Origin: Elusimicrobiota bacterium
GTDB taxonomy: Bacteria; Elusimicrobiota; Elusimicrobia; UBA1565; UBA9628
DNA length: 64,000 bases
Direction: 5' to 3'
Assembly (NCBI GenBank): GCA_016218575.1
Contig: JACRDN010000019.1
Coordinates: forward strand, 487,234 to 551,233
The translations under genes and the position numbers were made by a program. A model generated the notes under the pieces. It was given only the letters and a program-made list of their open reading frames with translations. It was not told where the DNA came from and did not search any database. Below are positions 41,487 through 50,694 of this stretch, in pieces. Positions within the stretch are counted from its first letter, which is position 1; the number at the start of each line of letters is the position of its first letter.

Positions 41487-42856
41487 ATATCCACCTCGAA
41501 AAGGCGAGACCAGGGCAGTCTTATGCGAAACCTGCCTTTTATTCCACGAAAATGGGGAGCGAGCGTCTCTTGTCTCCAGTCGTTCATTCTTGCCTTTAGC
41601 CACGCCTCAGCTTGGCGCCTTTCGGAGGATTTTAGCCGCCACTCGTCGAATCCGCGCCCGCGGGCCCATTCGCGCAGGCCCGGCCTTACCATGCTTTGAT
41701 AGCCCCAATCCTCCCACAGGCGCAGCATAGGGAAGGTCCGGTCCCGGACTCCGAGCGCGGCCTGGGCCAAAGCGAAGCCGAGGGTGTTGGCCGCCGTGTT
41801 CCAGGCCGAGTAGCCAAGAAGGCTCCCCAGCGGGATTTCCCGGCTCAGCCTCTCCATGAGATGGGGGTCGGCCCCATTGGCGTAGGCGGTGTCGGCCAAG
41901 ACTATGCGCCTTCCCTGGGCGAGAGCCCGAGCGAGCTTGCCGATGAAGACATTCATTTCTCGCTCGAATTGTCCCGACAGGGGCAAGGGACCCTCGAGCC
42001 AGAGATCCTGGCTGGGACGGTCGGGGCACCATATCCATAGTTCCGTCGCGGCCCCCGGACCGGGGGCCGCGCCTAGGGCGGCGAGCTGGCCGGAAACGGT
42101 CTGCCGCAATGGTCGGTCCTCGTAGACGATCACCCGCCGCGAGCCTCTTTCCGATGAGAACACGATCTTGATCTTAGGAACCCGCCCTTGAATTCTCAGG
42201 AACGAGCGAGCCAAAAGGGCCAAGGCGCCCTCGTCGGCGCCGGGGGCTAGGACGAAGCGCTCGTCCAAGGCATACTTCCAGCAGAAAGCCTGAAGGACTT
42301 TCTGCTCCACTTTATGCCGTCCCCGCGGCTTGGCGTCCTCCTGTAGAAGTGCCAGGAAATCCAAGGAGTTATCGTGTAGTAATTCCAGGGCCTTCAGATT
42401 CACCCGGTGATTTCTTTCCCGGTGCTTGAGAAGACTCTCCTGTTCGTGGTGCCTGCGCCAGGCCTTGACGTCGCGGGAGCTCTTGATGCTGACCGAAAGC
42501 CTGCGGATGGCCTGAAATCCCATGAAAGCAGTTTGGGGATTGAGTTTCTTGGCTTGCCGCAGGATATCGAGCCGCCGCAATGCCACTTCCAGAGGATGCT
42601 TCAGTTCGCGCGAGGCCACGAGGCCCCCGTAGGCCAGCATGTCGAGGGAAAGAGCCCAGGCCCTGGCCCTGGGAGCCTCGCGCAGGAGCCAGCGCCCCAA
42701 GGCCTCGGGGTTTCCGGGCCTCTCGCGATGGCCGAGAAGCCCGAGGGGAGGCGTCAAAACGCGCGCCCCGGCCGCCTCCATGAGCCGCTTGGGCTGGGAG
42801 AGGCTTACCGGCCGCTCGTCCTGAGGGATGAGTCCCAGGGTCTCAACGCGTCCCAT
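41471..42856 (-). CDS. DUF4127 family protein
   Basis: 461 aa. Family features are LIPQDERPVSLSQPKRLMEA near the start, LSLDMLAYGGLVASRELKHP, then NEXT-like conserved parts APGADEGALALLARSFL, IVLADTAYANGADPHLMERL and LLGYSAWNTAANTLGFALAQ. No signal peptide. Function of DUF4127 is unknown; members lie next to sugar or amino-acid catabolic genes. It overlaps its neighbours on both sides (14 bp and 16 bp). Confidence 0.85.
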   Translation of the reverse strand: MGRVETLGLIPQDERPVSLSQPKRLMEAAGARVLTPPLGLLGHRERPGNPEALGRWLLREAPRARAWALSLDMLAYGGLVASRELKHPLEVALRRLDILRQAKKLNPQTAFMGFQAIRRLSVSIKSSRDVKAWRRHHEQESLLKHRERNHRVNLKALELLHDNSLDFLALLQEDAKPRGRHKVEQKVLQAFCWKYALDERFVLAPGADEGALALLARSFLRIQGRVPKIKIVFSSERGSRRVIVYEDRPLRQTVSGQLAALGAAPGPGAATELWIWCPDRPSQDLWLEGPLPLSGQFEREMNVFIGKLARALAQGRRIVLADTAYANGADPHLMERLSREIPLGSLLGYSAWNTAANTLGFALAQAALGVRDRTFPMLRLWEDWGYQSMVRPGLREWARGRGFDEWRLKSSERRQAEAWLKARMNDWRQETLAPHFRGIKGRFRIRLPWSRLFEVDICPIS

Positions 42857-43529
42857 CGAGAAAGCGCGCGAGGTTGGCCTGGAAGCTTTCAGCGGTATTC
42901 CCCAGGACGATGGCGCCGAGGATGAGCCCGCGCACGCCGGCGCGCTTTAAAACGGCGACCTCCCGGGGCTCTATTTTTTTTTGGGTGGGCACGAACACCG
43001 GCGAGCGCGCGGCCGTGGCCAGCTGGCGGTAGAGCTCAAGATCCTTGACCATGAGCGGCTTGCCGTAATCGGCGGTCGGGATCACGGAGGCCTCTAGGAA
43101 ATCCATGCCGAGCTCGTCCATGGCCTTGACGTCATCGAGGGACGCGCCGTGTCCCGCCGCGATCATGAGGCCTGCGGGAAGCTCCAGCATCCAGGCCGGC
43201 ATGTGGTGGTCGTAGATGTCTATGAAGTCTATGCCCGCGTCAAGGGCTTGGCGCATGTCCTCGGGGCCGGCCGGGGACTCCGCTCCAGGCATGAGCCCGA
43301 CGGGGCCGGAGGCTTCCTTAATGATGGCACGGATTTTCCCTTCTTCCTCGGCCCAAGGGCCGAAACGGGTGCCGCTGGCGTGGTGATGCACGTTTAAATG
43401 GACCTTCACCGCGTCGGCCCCGGCCGCGAAGGCGAGGCGGGCCAGCTCCGGGTCGTTCTGGGGCAGGCTAATGAGATGCAGGAAGCCTTTCTTGGAGAGC
43501 TTCTTCGATAGCGCCGTCGTCTTGTTCAT
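42843..43529 (-). CDS. TIM-barrel-like protein, unassigned (228 aa)
   Basis: The alternating pattern GFLHLISLPQND, ADAVKVHLNVHHHASG, VGLMPGAESPAGPEDMRQAL, GIDFIDIYDHHMPAWMLELP, GLMIAAGHGASLDDVKAMDE, MDFLEASVIPTADYGKPLMV and GVRGLILGAIVLGNTAESFQ suggests an eight-fold alpha/beta barrel related to phosphosugar lyases or aldolases. His-rich segment VHLNVHHHASG could bind metal. It is in the middle of the coupled operon. Starts 11 bp after the hydantoinase gene. Confidence 0.65.
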   Translation of the reverse strand: MNKTTALSKKLSKKGFLHLISLPQNDPELARLAFAAGADAVKVHLNVHHHASGTRFGPWAEEEGKIRAIIKEASGPVGLMPGAESPAGPEDMRQALDAGIDFIDIYDHHMPAWMLELPAGLMIAAGHGASLDDVKAMDELGMDFLEASVIPTADYGKPLMVKDLELYRQLATAARSPVFVPTQKKIEPREVAVLKRAGVRGLILGAIVLGNTAESFQANLARFLDGTR

Positions 43530-43540
43530 TTCGTTATATT

Positions 43541-45685
43541 CTACGGAAAACTGATCGCCAGGACCACCGGGTCCTCGGCCTTGAGGCGCCCGAGCTCCTG
43601 ATGGCAGACCGAGAGCATCTGCTCGAGGTTCGCCAGGCCCGAGAGGTCCACGGTCCTGTCATTGAGCACCAGAAAGGTTTGGGGAAGCACCTGCCCCGCG
43701 TCCCCGTAGTTGGAATAGCGCTCTACGGCCGAGGGGAGATCCTGGAGCAGGCTCTTGGCCGAGGTTTTGAGCACGGTTCCGTTGGAGGAGGCCAGGCGCG
43801 CCCGGCCATTCAAGTCGAGGACCCGCCACGGCGTTTTCGCCTGCCGGGAAAGCCCCAGGAAGCTCTTGCGCAGGATGCGGGACTCGTAGACAAGATAGCG
43901 GTCGGTGCGCGCCGTGAGAGACGCGCCGTCCGCCGCCCCCATGAGCTCCGCGGCCTTGGCCGCGATCTCCTCCAGGGGGAGCTTTTTCTCGTCGGCCGCC
44001 ATCTCGTGCGAGCCCACCGCGACGGCGCGCAGTATTCCCCTTTGGGAGTCCGCCTCCACCCGGACTTCTATGCTTTCCGGGATCGCCCCCGAGCGCAGGA
44101 GCCTGTCCTCGGCCTCGCGCCGGATTTGGGCCAAGTCCTCGGGCTTGGGGTCCATGAGGTTGCGCTCGACGGTTTCCTGGAGCAGGGCCAGGGCCGCTCC
44201 GATGGCCGAGATCACCGGGGCGTGCTCCACCACGCCTCCCGGGAGCTTGAGCTCCCGGGATAAATACTGGATCCAGACGCCGGCCCCCCCGCCTCCTCCC
44301 ACCAGTTTTACGCGCTCGGCGTCCATCTGGTATTCCTCGATGAGCTCCTTTAAGGTCGCCAGGATCGGCCGCGCGCCCGCGGCCATGATCTCCCGGGCGG
44401 CTTCCTCGGGAGATTTTCCGAGGATCTCTGCCAATGCGGCGCAGCCCTTGGCCGCCGAGGCCGCGTCCCCGCGGGCGTTGTCTCCCTCGGGGAGAAGCCC
44501 CAGGGCGTTGGCAGCACAGGTCGGGGTGAGCGCTGCCGATGGCAGCTTCGCGCCACCCTCGAGCAGAGCGAGATAATCGGCGGGATCCCCGGGCTTGGGC
44601 GAGAAAGTCGCGGCCTTCGTCCAAGACGCGCCTTCCCGCGGGAAGGCGCTGTAGCCGAGCCCCGCGATATGGGCGCTGCGTGGCCCCACCGCGGCCACTT
44701 TCCGGCCCGAGACCCGGGGCATCGAGCCTCCGGCCACGCCCACAGTGCGCACGTCCAAGGTGTTGAGGAATATCCGGTGCGCGCCCACCCGCGCCGCCTT
44801 GAGGGAGGGATGGCCGTTCTTGATGCAGGAGATGTCGGTCGAGGTCCCCCCCACCTCGAGGAAAAGGCCGTCGGCGATCCGCGCGGCCATTAGGGCCGCG
44901 GCCACGCCCGCGGCGGGGCCGGAGAGCAAGGTGAGGATGGGCCGGCGCTTCATCTCGCTGATGTCCATGGCGCCGCCGTCGGAGCGCATGACCACGATCG
45001 GGGCCTTGATGTCGAGGGCGCGCACCGCGGCCTCGGTCATGGAGGCCGTCTGCATCATCTTGGGAAGAAGGGCCGCATTGACGGCGGCCGTGCGCGTGCG
45101 GATCTTGAGCCCGTAGAGTTGGGAGACCTCATGGGTGGCGGTGGCCGGAATATTCAGGCCCGCGGCCAAGTCCAGGAGCCGCTTCTCGAGATCGGGATTG
45201 TCCACGCTGAAGGCCGAGACCGCGACCAGGGCCTCGGCCCCTAGCGCGCGCAGGCTTTCGATGGCTTGGGACAGGGCCGCGTCCCCGGAGTCCTTGTCCA
45301 GGTCCGCGTAGGCGTGGAAGGCCTTGAGAAACCGCCCGGGGCAGAGCTCCAAGGGCTCCAAGGCGGTCTCGCTTTGTGTCCTAGCTCCCTCCCAGCCGCG
45401 GCCGACGGCCAATATGCCCACGGAACAGACGTCCCCCTCCAGCAAAGCGTTAGTGACTTGGGTCGTGGAGTAAGCCACGCGGCTTACGTCCCCGGGCGCC
45501 ACACCCCCGTCCTTCAAGATTTGGCGCAGGGCGTGGACGATGCCGAGGGACACGCCTTCCGGGGCCGAGTGAGTGGTTGGGACCTTGGTTTGCGCCAGAA
45601 GCGACCCTTCGGGCTCCGAGAGGGCCACGGCGTGGGTGAAGGTGCCGCCGACGTCGATTCCGACGCGGCAGCGCTTATCCGGCAT
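43541..45685 (-). CDS. Hydantoinase/oxoprolinase family protein
   Basis: 714 aa. The ASKHA-type ATPase opening VGIDVGGTFTHAVALSEPEG, the YSTTQVTNALLEGDVCSVGI segment, the middle MRSDGGAMDISEMKRRPILT, LSGPAAGVAAALMA and FLEVGGTSTDISCIKNGHPS are those of HyuA/oxoprolinase A. It uses ATP to open lactam or hydantoin-like rings. A HyuB partner is absent here. The C-terminal 150 residues (VRVEADSQRGILRAVAVGSH) differ from standard HyuA. Overlaps the transporter gene by 11 bp. Confidence 0.88.
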   Translation of the reverse strand: MPDKRCRVGIDVGGTFTHAVALSEPEGSLLAQTKVPTTHSAPEGVSLGIVHALRQILKDGGVAPGDVSRVAYSTTQVTNALLEGDVCSVGILAVGRGWEGARTQSETALEPLELCPGRFLKAFHAYADLDKDSGDAALSQAIESLRALGAEALVAVSAFSVDNPDLEKRLLDLAAGLNIPATATHEVSQLYGLKIRTRTAAVNAALLPKMMQTASMTEAAVRALDIKAPIVVMRSDGGAMDISEMKRRPILTLLSGPAAGVAAALMAARIADGLFLEVGGTSTDISCIKNGHPSLKAARVGAHRIFLNTLDVRTVGVAGGSMPRVSGRKVAAVGPRSAHIAGLGYSAFPREGASWTKAATFSPKPGDPADYLALLEGGAKLPSAALTPTCAANALGLLPEGDNARGDAASAAKGCAALAEILGKSPEEAAREIMAAGARPILATLKELIEEYQMDAERVKLVGGGGGAGVWIQYLSRELKLPGGVVEHAPVISAIGAALALLQETVERNLMDPKPEDLAQIRREAEDRLLRSGAIPESIEVRVEADSQRGILRAVAVGSHEMAADEKKLPLEEIAAKAAELMGAADGASLTARTDRYLVYESRILRKSFLGLSRQAKTPWRVLDLNGRARLASSNGTVLKTSAKSLLQDLPSAVERYSNYGDAGQVLPQTFLVLNDRTVDLSGLANLEQMLSVCHQELGRLKAEDPVVLAISFP

Positions 45686-47120
45686 AAAGGCCCAGGATCA
45701 GGCCCAGGAAGGCCGCCAGCCACATGTAAGGCAAGGTTTTCTTCAAGATGGCGTTGAGTTCGACCTTGAGCTGGTTGGCGACCCAGACGTTGTGGGTATT
45801 GGTGGGGTCGCACACCCCCTGGATCTGGCCCGTGGACAGGAAGGCCGCCATGATGCGGGGGGCGGCGATCAAGTTGGATTTCTGAATGAGGCCGACCAGG
45901 CCGCTTCCCATGCCCCAGAGATTCAGGGGGCCTCGGTACAGGGCGAGCGGGGCGAGTGCGGTGAAGAGGAGGACGTAGCCGGAAGAGGTTCGGGGCAGTA
46001 TCATGGCGAGCCACGGCCCGAGGCTTTGACCCACCGCGGGCTGGGACACCGCGACGAGCACCATCCCGATGCCCATCATCACCGCCACCGCGGGAGCCAC
46101 GCCCTGGATGCCCTCGAGCGCGGATTGGACGAGGAGCTTGCCGCGATTAGGGTGTTGGGCCCGTCTATAGAGGTAGAGGATGCCCAGAAGAAGGGCCGAG
46201 CTGATGGGCCAGCCGAGGAAGAGCACAAGGCCGATGGGGACGAAGGGAGCCAGCACCGCGGCTCCCCCCAGGCCCTTGGCGCTTCTGGGGACGGCGAAGA
46301 GTGCTGCGAGCAGGAGCAGAAAGGCCAAGCGCAGGCTCGGCAAGAGGCCCTGGAGCTCGGCCGCGCGGCTCTTGGCCGCCAGAAGCAGGGCGCCCAGAAG
46401 GATTGTCCCCAGCGCGGCCAAGACAGCCGAGCGCGCGGGCACCGGAATCTTCGATTTGCGAAATTCAACAATCAGAAAGGCCGTCAGCACCGCAAGGTTC
46501 AAGACTCCGAAGGGCACGGCGTAGGAGAGGACTTGCGAGGAGCTCAAATGCAGGACGTCGAGGTAAAGGGCCCAGTTCGCGAGATTAAAAATCCCCCCCA
46601 AGGAGAAGCCCATGATGAAGAGACATCCGGTCAAGAGAGGTGGCACGCCCAAGGAGAGAAGTGCTGGGAAGTAGATGTTGGCGACCAGGATCACCGAACC
46701 CAAGCCGGACAGGGTCGTAAAGAGCGCGCTCACGGCCACGGTCATGGCCAGGCTCAAGGAGAAGGGCCTGTCCCCGGCAAGCTCGGCCACCTTGCGCACC
46801 AGGCTCTCGGCCGCGCCGGAGCCCTTGAGGAAATGACCGAATATTCCCCCCAGCATGACGGTGAATATCGCGGCCTGCAGGCGCCCGACGCCCTGGGCCG
46901 CGACCACGGTGAAGGCGAGGTTCAGGCTCTCGGAGGCCGCATGGATGAGCCGGGGCCAAAGCTCGGCCGAGGCGTTTTGGGAGTAGAGAGAGGGAAAGGC
47001 CGAGACCACGGTGACCGCGAAGGCCAGTATCGGGAGGGCCAGCAGGGCCGGGAGTTTCCCCGCGTACATGGCCATGGCCATGGCCAGAAACACGCCGAAC
47101 AGCAGAAGCCCGGTCAGCAT
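45675..47120 (-). CDS. Integral membrane transporter of the hydantoinase operon
   Basis: 481 aa with about 12 hydrophobic segments, resembling ion transporter superfamily carriers (GntP/CitM/DctM-like). Motifs: LGGIFGHFLKGSGAAESLVR, VSALFTTLSGLGSVILVANI, and near the end GPLNLWGMGSGLVGLIQKSN and VCDPTNTHNVWVANQLKVEL. It probably imports the substrate of the operon (an organic acid or lactam). First gene of the operon, 27 bp after the gene of a secreted hypothetical on the same strand. Confidence 0.75.
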   Translation of the reverse strand: MLTGLLLFGVFLAMAMAMYAGKLPALLALPILAFAVTVVSAFPSLYSQNASAELWPRLIHAASESLNLAFTVVAAQGVGRLQAAIFTVMLGGIFGHFLKGSGAAESLVRKVAELAGDRPFSLSLAMTVAVSALFTTLSGLGSVILVANIYFPALLSLGVPPLLTGCLFIMGFSLGGIFNLANWALYLDVLHLSSSQVLSYAVPFGVLNLAVLTAFLIVEFRKSKIPVPARSAVLAALGTILLGALLLAAKSRAAELQGLLPSLRLAFLLLLAALFAVPRSAKGLGGAAVLAPFVPIGLVLFLGWPISSALLLGILYLYRRAQHPNRGKLLVQSALEGIQGVAPAVAVMMGIGMVLVAVSQPAVGQSLGPWLAMILPRTSSGYVLLFTALAPLALYRGPLNLWGMGSGLVGLIQKSNLIAAPRIMAAFLSTGQIQGVCDPTNTHNVWVANQLKVELNAILKKTLPYMWLAAFLGLILGLYAG

Positions 47121-47147
47121 TTGTCAAATCTTACCAGATTTAACGGG

Positions 47148-47693
47148 TTAGAGCCGGATCTCGACCTCGGCGCTTAGAAGCTGAACCCTGTAATACTGCT
47201 TTGGATGGGTCAGCCCCGTGCCGTCCTCGACGTCCTCGCGGATGAGCTCCGGCTTGTAGGTCCTCACCCGTATAGTCGCATTGTTGAGGTAATCCACGCC
47301 TTCCGCTTGCGTCTGCGACCAGATGCCTGTCTTTCGGTTGAATTGGTACTCGATCCTAACCGTGGCGTCAATGCGGCGCGTCAGTTTGTCTTCTTTAAAA
47401 AATACGTTGCCTTGGATATGAATGACGCTTCCCATCGTGTCGGCTTCCTTGTAGCGTTCGAGATAGCCAAAAACGGGACGCTTGTCCGAGCCTTCCAACC
47501 GCGCCTTCAAAACGCGGGGAAGGGCCGGCCCACCTTGATCCTTGAGCCGGCTTTTCTCGAATTGCCCCATCTCAAGGCGAAGCTGTCCCAGCTTCTGTGT
47601 TGGGAGCTCGAAGTCGCCCGCGGCATGGGCCAGGAAAGGAGTCGCAATCAATGCGGCTATGAAGAACGGTCGCGGCAGGTTTGGGGTTTTCAT
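47148..47693 (-). CDS. Hypothetical secreted protein (181 aa)
   Basis: Signal peptide about 1-24 (FLAHAAG). The rest is beta-rich and basic/acidic mixed: LGQLRLEMGQFEKSRLKDQG, MGSVIHIQGNVFFKEDKLTR, RIDATVRIEYQFNRKTGIW. No known domain. It may be periplasmic or on the outer membrane. Its ATG is preceded by GGAGGACATAAAC. Confidence 0.7.
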   Translation of the reverse strand: MKTPNLPRPFFIAALIATPFLAHAAGDFELPTQKLGQLRLEMGQFEKSRLKDQGGPALPRVLKARLEGSDKRPVFGYLERYKEADTMGSVIHIQGNVFFKEDKLTRRIDATVRIEYQFNRKTGIWSQTQAEGVDYLNNATIRVRTYKPELIREDVEDGTGLTHPKQYYRVQLLSAEVEIRL

Positions 47694-47798
47694 GTTTATG
47701 TCCTCCTAATCCCAGTGTAAAGCCAAAGCATATCCGGCGCATGGGCCTGTGAGCCCACTTGGTTCTAGGTCTTAAGGCCTAGAGCGCGCCACGAGCGG

Positions 47799-47835
47799 TT
47801 ATCCTCAAAACTTCGTCGCGAAGTTTTGGGGATAA
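47799..47835. repeat. Long inverted repeat (17-bp arms) after the GDPD-like gene
   Basis: Arms 47799-47815 and 47819-47835 pair fully apart from one T-G wobble around a 3-base loop. It ends one base before the TAA of the GDPD-like gene, so in its transcript the hairpin forms just after the stop. No T run follows on the minus strand, so it may end transcription weakly or protect the 3' end. Outer CGAGCGGTT/AACCGCTCG (about 47792 and 47862) add a further complementary pair. Confidence 0.5.
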
Positions 47836-47836
47836 C

Positions 47837-49258
47837 TTAATCTTCGCGACTAAACCGCTCGGGACGGTCCGTGAATATGCGGTCGGCCCCCAGCCGGCGC
47901 ATGAGCCAGAAGAGAAGCCGATTATTAACTGTGTAAATCCAGACTTCAAAGCCCCGCCTCTGGAAATAGTTGATGAGCCAGGGGCGGAAAATCACGTTGG
48001 TCCAGAGCAGGTGCAAAGATTGGGCCTGGCTTTCCCGCAAACCCCGCCCCATGGAGCGGGCGGATCGGCCCAGGAGGCCTCGGATAAAGGAAAGCCAGCC
48101 CTTCCCGAGGCTCGAGGGCAGATAGCCCAGCCGCGCGCTCGGGTCCAGGGCGCGCAAATTCCCGAGAGTGACGAGATCGAAAGAAGACAACCAGGCCTGG
48201 GAGAGAAGTCCTTCTCGCCGCAGGAGAGCTAGGACCTCTCCTTCAACGCCGGGAAATTCCCCGGCGTTGTCCTTGAGCTCGATCTGGACCTCGGCCCCAG
48301 CCGAGGCGACAAGCTTCAAGACGTCTTCGACCAGTGGAGCGGCGCGGCCCGCGGCGGGGTTCTCGTCATGCCGGGCGATGAAGCGGTACTCTCCCTCTTT
48401 GCCGCCGGGCAGCGCGCGCAAATCGAGATCAAGGGTTGGGACCGGCTGCAGGCGCGCCGCGGCCTCGGCTGCTTTAAGGCTGTTGCCCGAGTAATGCGCG
48501 ACCACGGGGCTTCTCCAAGGGTTGAAGGCGGCCGCGCGGCCGGTCGGCACCACCGCCAAGGCCTCGTGATAGCCCAGCGTCTGCATGAGCCAAGCGAGCT
48601 TGAGCGCGCGCGGGTCCTCCACGATCAGAACGTCTATTTCTTTGTACTCGAGGAAGGCCGCGAGCTTGCGGGCGTCCCGGTGTTGGCGCGGATCGAACCA
48701 GGGCCGCGGGATCCTCTCGTCCTCCCCGGGCCAAGAGCAATGGAGCGCGGTGTCGGCGAGCTGGCGCCAGGCCAGGCGCGAGCCCGAAAGCCCGGCCGCG
48801 AGTCGAGGCGCGGCCGAGTTTTCCCCTATGAACAGATATTTCTTGGGCTCAATCCTTGAACCTGCCAGCTTCGGGAGCCCAGGACGTCCCTCCAACATGA
48901 TCTCACGCCTGGTGGCCAGCCCAAAATCAACGCCCTCGGAAAGACCCGCTCCGCGCAGGGCCTCAAAGGAGCGGCGGATCGCGGGGTTGGCTGAGAGCAC
49001 GAAAGAGACCCTCTCCGAGCTCAGTCGCCGGGCCAAAGCCTGGGGTGCCATGGGCAGGACTTCCCAGGCCTGGTGGACGATGATCTCAAGGCCAGGGTTG
49101 AGCTCCTTGGCCCGCTCGAGTATCGCCGCCGAGCGCGCCAGCTCGAAAGGGGTTTCATGGACGAACCAGCCCCGGAGCGGGGCCGTGGTTGGTGTCGCTG
49201 CGGCGGGCGTCACGGACGCCACGATTAACAAGAGAAGTCCAGCGAGAGGCTTCATCAT
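47837..49258 (-). CDS. Secreted protein with a degenerate GDPD-like C-terminal domain
   Basis: 473 aa from the ATG at 49258 (or the next Met); the frame further upstream is shadow. A signal peptide (about 1-22, TPAAAT) precedes a 230-residue part of unknown fold (HETPFELARSAAILERAKEL, EYKEIDVLIVEDPRALKLAW). A glycerophosphodiester phosphodiesterase-like domain follows: VVAHYSGNSLKAAEAA for the usual AHRG...ENT, TLDLDLRAL for the ExD metal site, IARHDENPA for the second His, VQIELKD, AWLSSFDLVTLGNLRA and WIYTVNNRLLFWLMRRLGAD. The Arg of HRG and the first Glu of ExD are changed, so activity is doubtful. Confidence 0.75.
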   Translation of the reverse strand: MMKPLAGLLLLIVASVTPAAATPTTAPLRGWFVHETPFELARSAAILERAKELNPGLEIIVHQAWEVLPMAPQALARRLSSERVSFVLSANPAIRRSFEALRGAGLSEGVDFGLATRREIMLEGRPGLPKLAGSRIEPKKYLFIGENSAAPRLAAGLSGSRLAWRQLADTALHCSWPGEDERIPRPWFDPRQHRDARKLAAFLEYKEIDVLIVEDPRALKLAWLMQTLGYHEALAVVPTGRAAAFNPWRSPVVAHYSGNSLKAAEAAARLQPVPTLDLDLRALPGGKEGEYRFIARHDENPAAGRAAPLVEDVLKLVASAGAEVQIELKDNAGEFPGVEGEVLALLRREGLLSQAWLSSFDLVTLGNLRALDPSARLGYLPSSLGKGWLSFIRGLLGRSARSMGRGLRESQAQSLHLLWTNVIFRPWLINYFQRRGFEVWIYTVNNRLLFWLMRRLGADRIFTDRPERFSRED

Positions 49259-49338
49259 GGAGAGGATTCTACCCAAGCCGGACCAAAAAGCTGTTCCCGG
49301 AGGGCCTACATCGAGCTGGGCAAAGGGCCTATGTCCCG

Positions 49339-49725
49339 TTAGGACCTGAGTGCTGGGTGGTGTAGGAACTGAATGGTATTGCCCTCCGGATCGTTGACGT
49401 AGAAGGAGCGCGTCCCATCTCTGTGGGTTTTCGGCTCCTTTAGAAGCGCATAGCCCTGGCCTATTAGATGGGCGGCCCAAGCATCCACGTCCTCCGGGGC
49501 CTTCAGGAATATCCCGAAGTGATCTAGAGCGCCCGCGCCCTCGACCGGGGCTTGGTGCAAAGCCAGATTGTCGGGGCCGAGGGAAAGGTAGACGTTCTCG
49601 GGGTCCGGCCGCCACTCCACCCGGTAGCCAAGAACTTCGGCATAGAATCCCTCCATTTTCTTGAGATTTCCAACCTTGAGGGCGACGTGCCGTATGCCGA
49701 GGGTGGGAGCGGGGAGGGCCGTCAT
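49339..49725 (-). CDS. VOC-family (glyoxalase/bleomycin-resistance fold) protein
   Basis: 128 aa. One VOC domain: LGIRHVALKVGNLKKMEGFY (metal His near 14), YAEVLGYRV, DHFGIFLKAPEDVDAWAAHL (second His), SFYVNDPEGNTIQFLHH (Glu or His end). Likely binds a metal ion and a small substrate, which is not predictable. The ATG at 49725 is divergent from the SIS gene, with 21 bp between them; TATAAT at 49730-49735 may serve the plus-strand gene. Confidence 0.88.
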   Translation of the reverse strand: MTALPAPTLGIRHVALKVGNLKKMEGFYAEVLGYRVEWRPDPENVYLSLGPDNLALHQAPVEGAGALDHFGIFLKAPEDVDAWAAHLIGQGYALLKEPKTHRDGTRSFYVNDPEGNTIQFLHHPALRS

Positions 49726-49746
49726 TTGGTATAATCATACAATTCA

Positions 49747-50694
49747 ATGAATTCCTCGCGCTACGAAAAGAATATTTTCCTCCAGCCCAGCTTGATCCGG
49801 CCCATTTTAGACGCTTCCCGCCCTCTTTGGATGGACGACTTGAAGAGTCAGAGGATTTTCTTCGTGGGCATCGGCACGAGCTTTCACGCGGCCCAGATCG
49901 CCAAATGGCTTTGGCGCCGCCATGTCTCCCCGAACGCCGAGGCGGTCCACAGCTTCGATTTTACCCGCATGGACCAGCCCGTGGGGCCCGGCGATGCCGT
50001 GGTTCTTCTTTCCCACCGCGGGAGCAAGTCCTTCAGCGTGGAGGCGGCGGTGAAGGCCCATCGGGCCGGGGCCGTGACCGTGGCCGTCACGGGCCGCGGC
50101 GGGGCTTGGAATGAGAACATCACTCACCGCGTGGAGACCTGCGAAATGGAGGATTCCGGGGTCTTCACCAAATCCTTCACCACCAGCATGGCCTGGATCG
50201 CGCGCTGGATCAATGATCCCGGGCTCCTGGAGGGCTTTCGCCTCGCTTTGGCCCATCTGGAAAGCGGCCCGGAATTTCCCCGATTCAAGCCCGAGACCGA
50301 CGTCGTTCTCATCGGCGATCTCGCGCGCGAGTGGGTGGCCCGGGAGATTTCCCTCAAGCTCCAGGAAGCCGCTTATATTCGGGCTCGGCCCTTCGGCCTC
50401 GAGGAGTTCCTGCACGGGCCGCGCGTCTCGGTGGGCCCGGGGAGCTCCGTCGTCGCCTTCACGGACCGCGCGGAGCCGCGCTGGGAGGCGGTCCGTCAAT
50501 ATCTCAAGCTGGTCGAGGTCCCGCTTCTCGAGGTGGACGGCCACGGCCTTCCGGCCTGCGCTTCCTGGCTTTGGCAGGTCTTTTGGGGCCAGCGCCTGAC
50601 CGCGGCGGCCTGCCGCCGGCTCGGCGTGAGCCCCGACTCCATGCGCACCCAGGACCCGCGCTACAAGAAAGCCAAGGAGAGCCTTTCGCTGTGA
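49747..50694 (+). CDS. SIS-domain sugar-phosphate isomerase-like protein
   Basis: 315 aa with two SIS halves: IFFVGIGTSFHAAQIAKWLW (phosphosugar-binding loop), VVLLSHRGSKSFSVEAAVKA, VTVAVTGRGGAWNENITHRV, and the second half VLIGDLAREWVAREISLKLQ and LEEFLHGPRVSVGPGSSVVA with the EFLHGP motif of GlmS isomerase domains. It lacks the glutaminase domain. It may handle a glucosamine- or fructosamine-type phosphate. Its stop overlaps the ispG start (GTGA), so the genes are coupled though functionally unrelated. Confidence 0.85.
   Translation: MNSSRYEKNIFLQPSLIRPILDASRPLWMDDLKSQRIFFVGIGTSFHAAQIAKWLWRRHVSPNAEAVHSFDFTRMDQPVGPGDAVVLLSHRGSKSFSVEAAVKAHRAGAVTVAVTGRGGAWNENITHRVETCEMEDSGVFTKSFTTSMAWIARWINDPGLLEGFRLALAHLESGPEFPRFKPETDVVLIGDLAREWVAREISLKLQEAAYIRARPFGLEEFLHGPRVSVGPGSSVVAFTDRAEPRWEAVRQYLKLVEVPLLEVDGHGLPACASWLWQVFWGQRLTAAACRRLGVSPDSMRTQDPRYKKAKESLSL

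Noticed and set aside
49259..49338. Two AGGGCCTA segments 23 bp apart (49301 and 49324) before the GDPD-like gene
   Set aside because: Short and only two copies; not enough to call a repeat or riboswitch.
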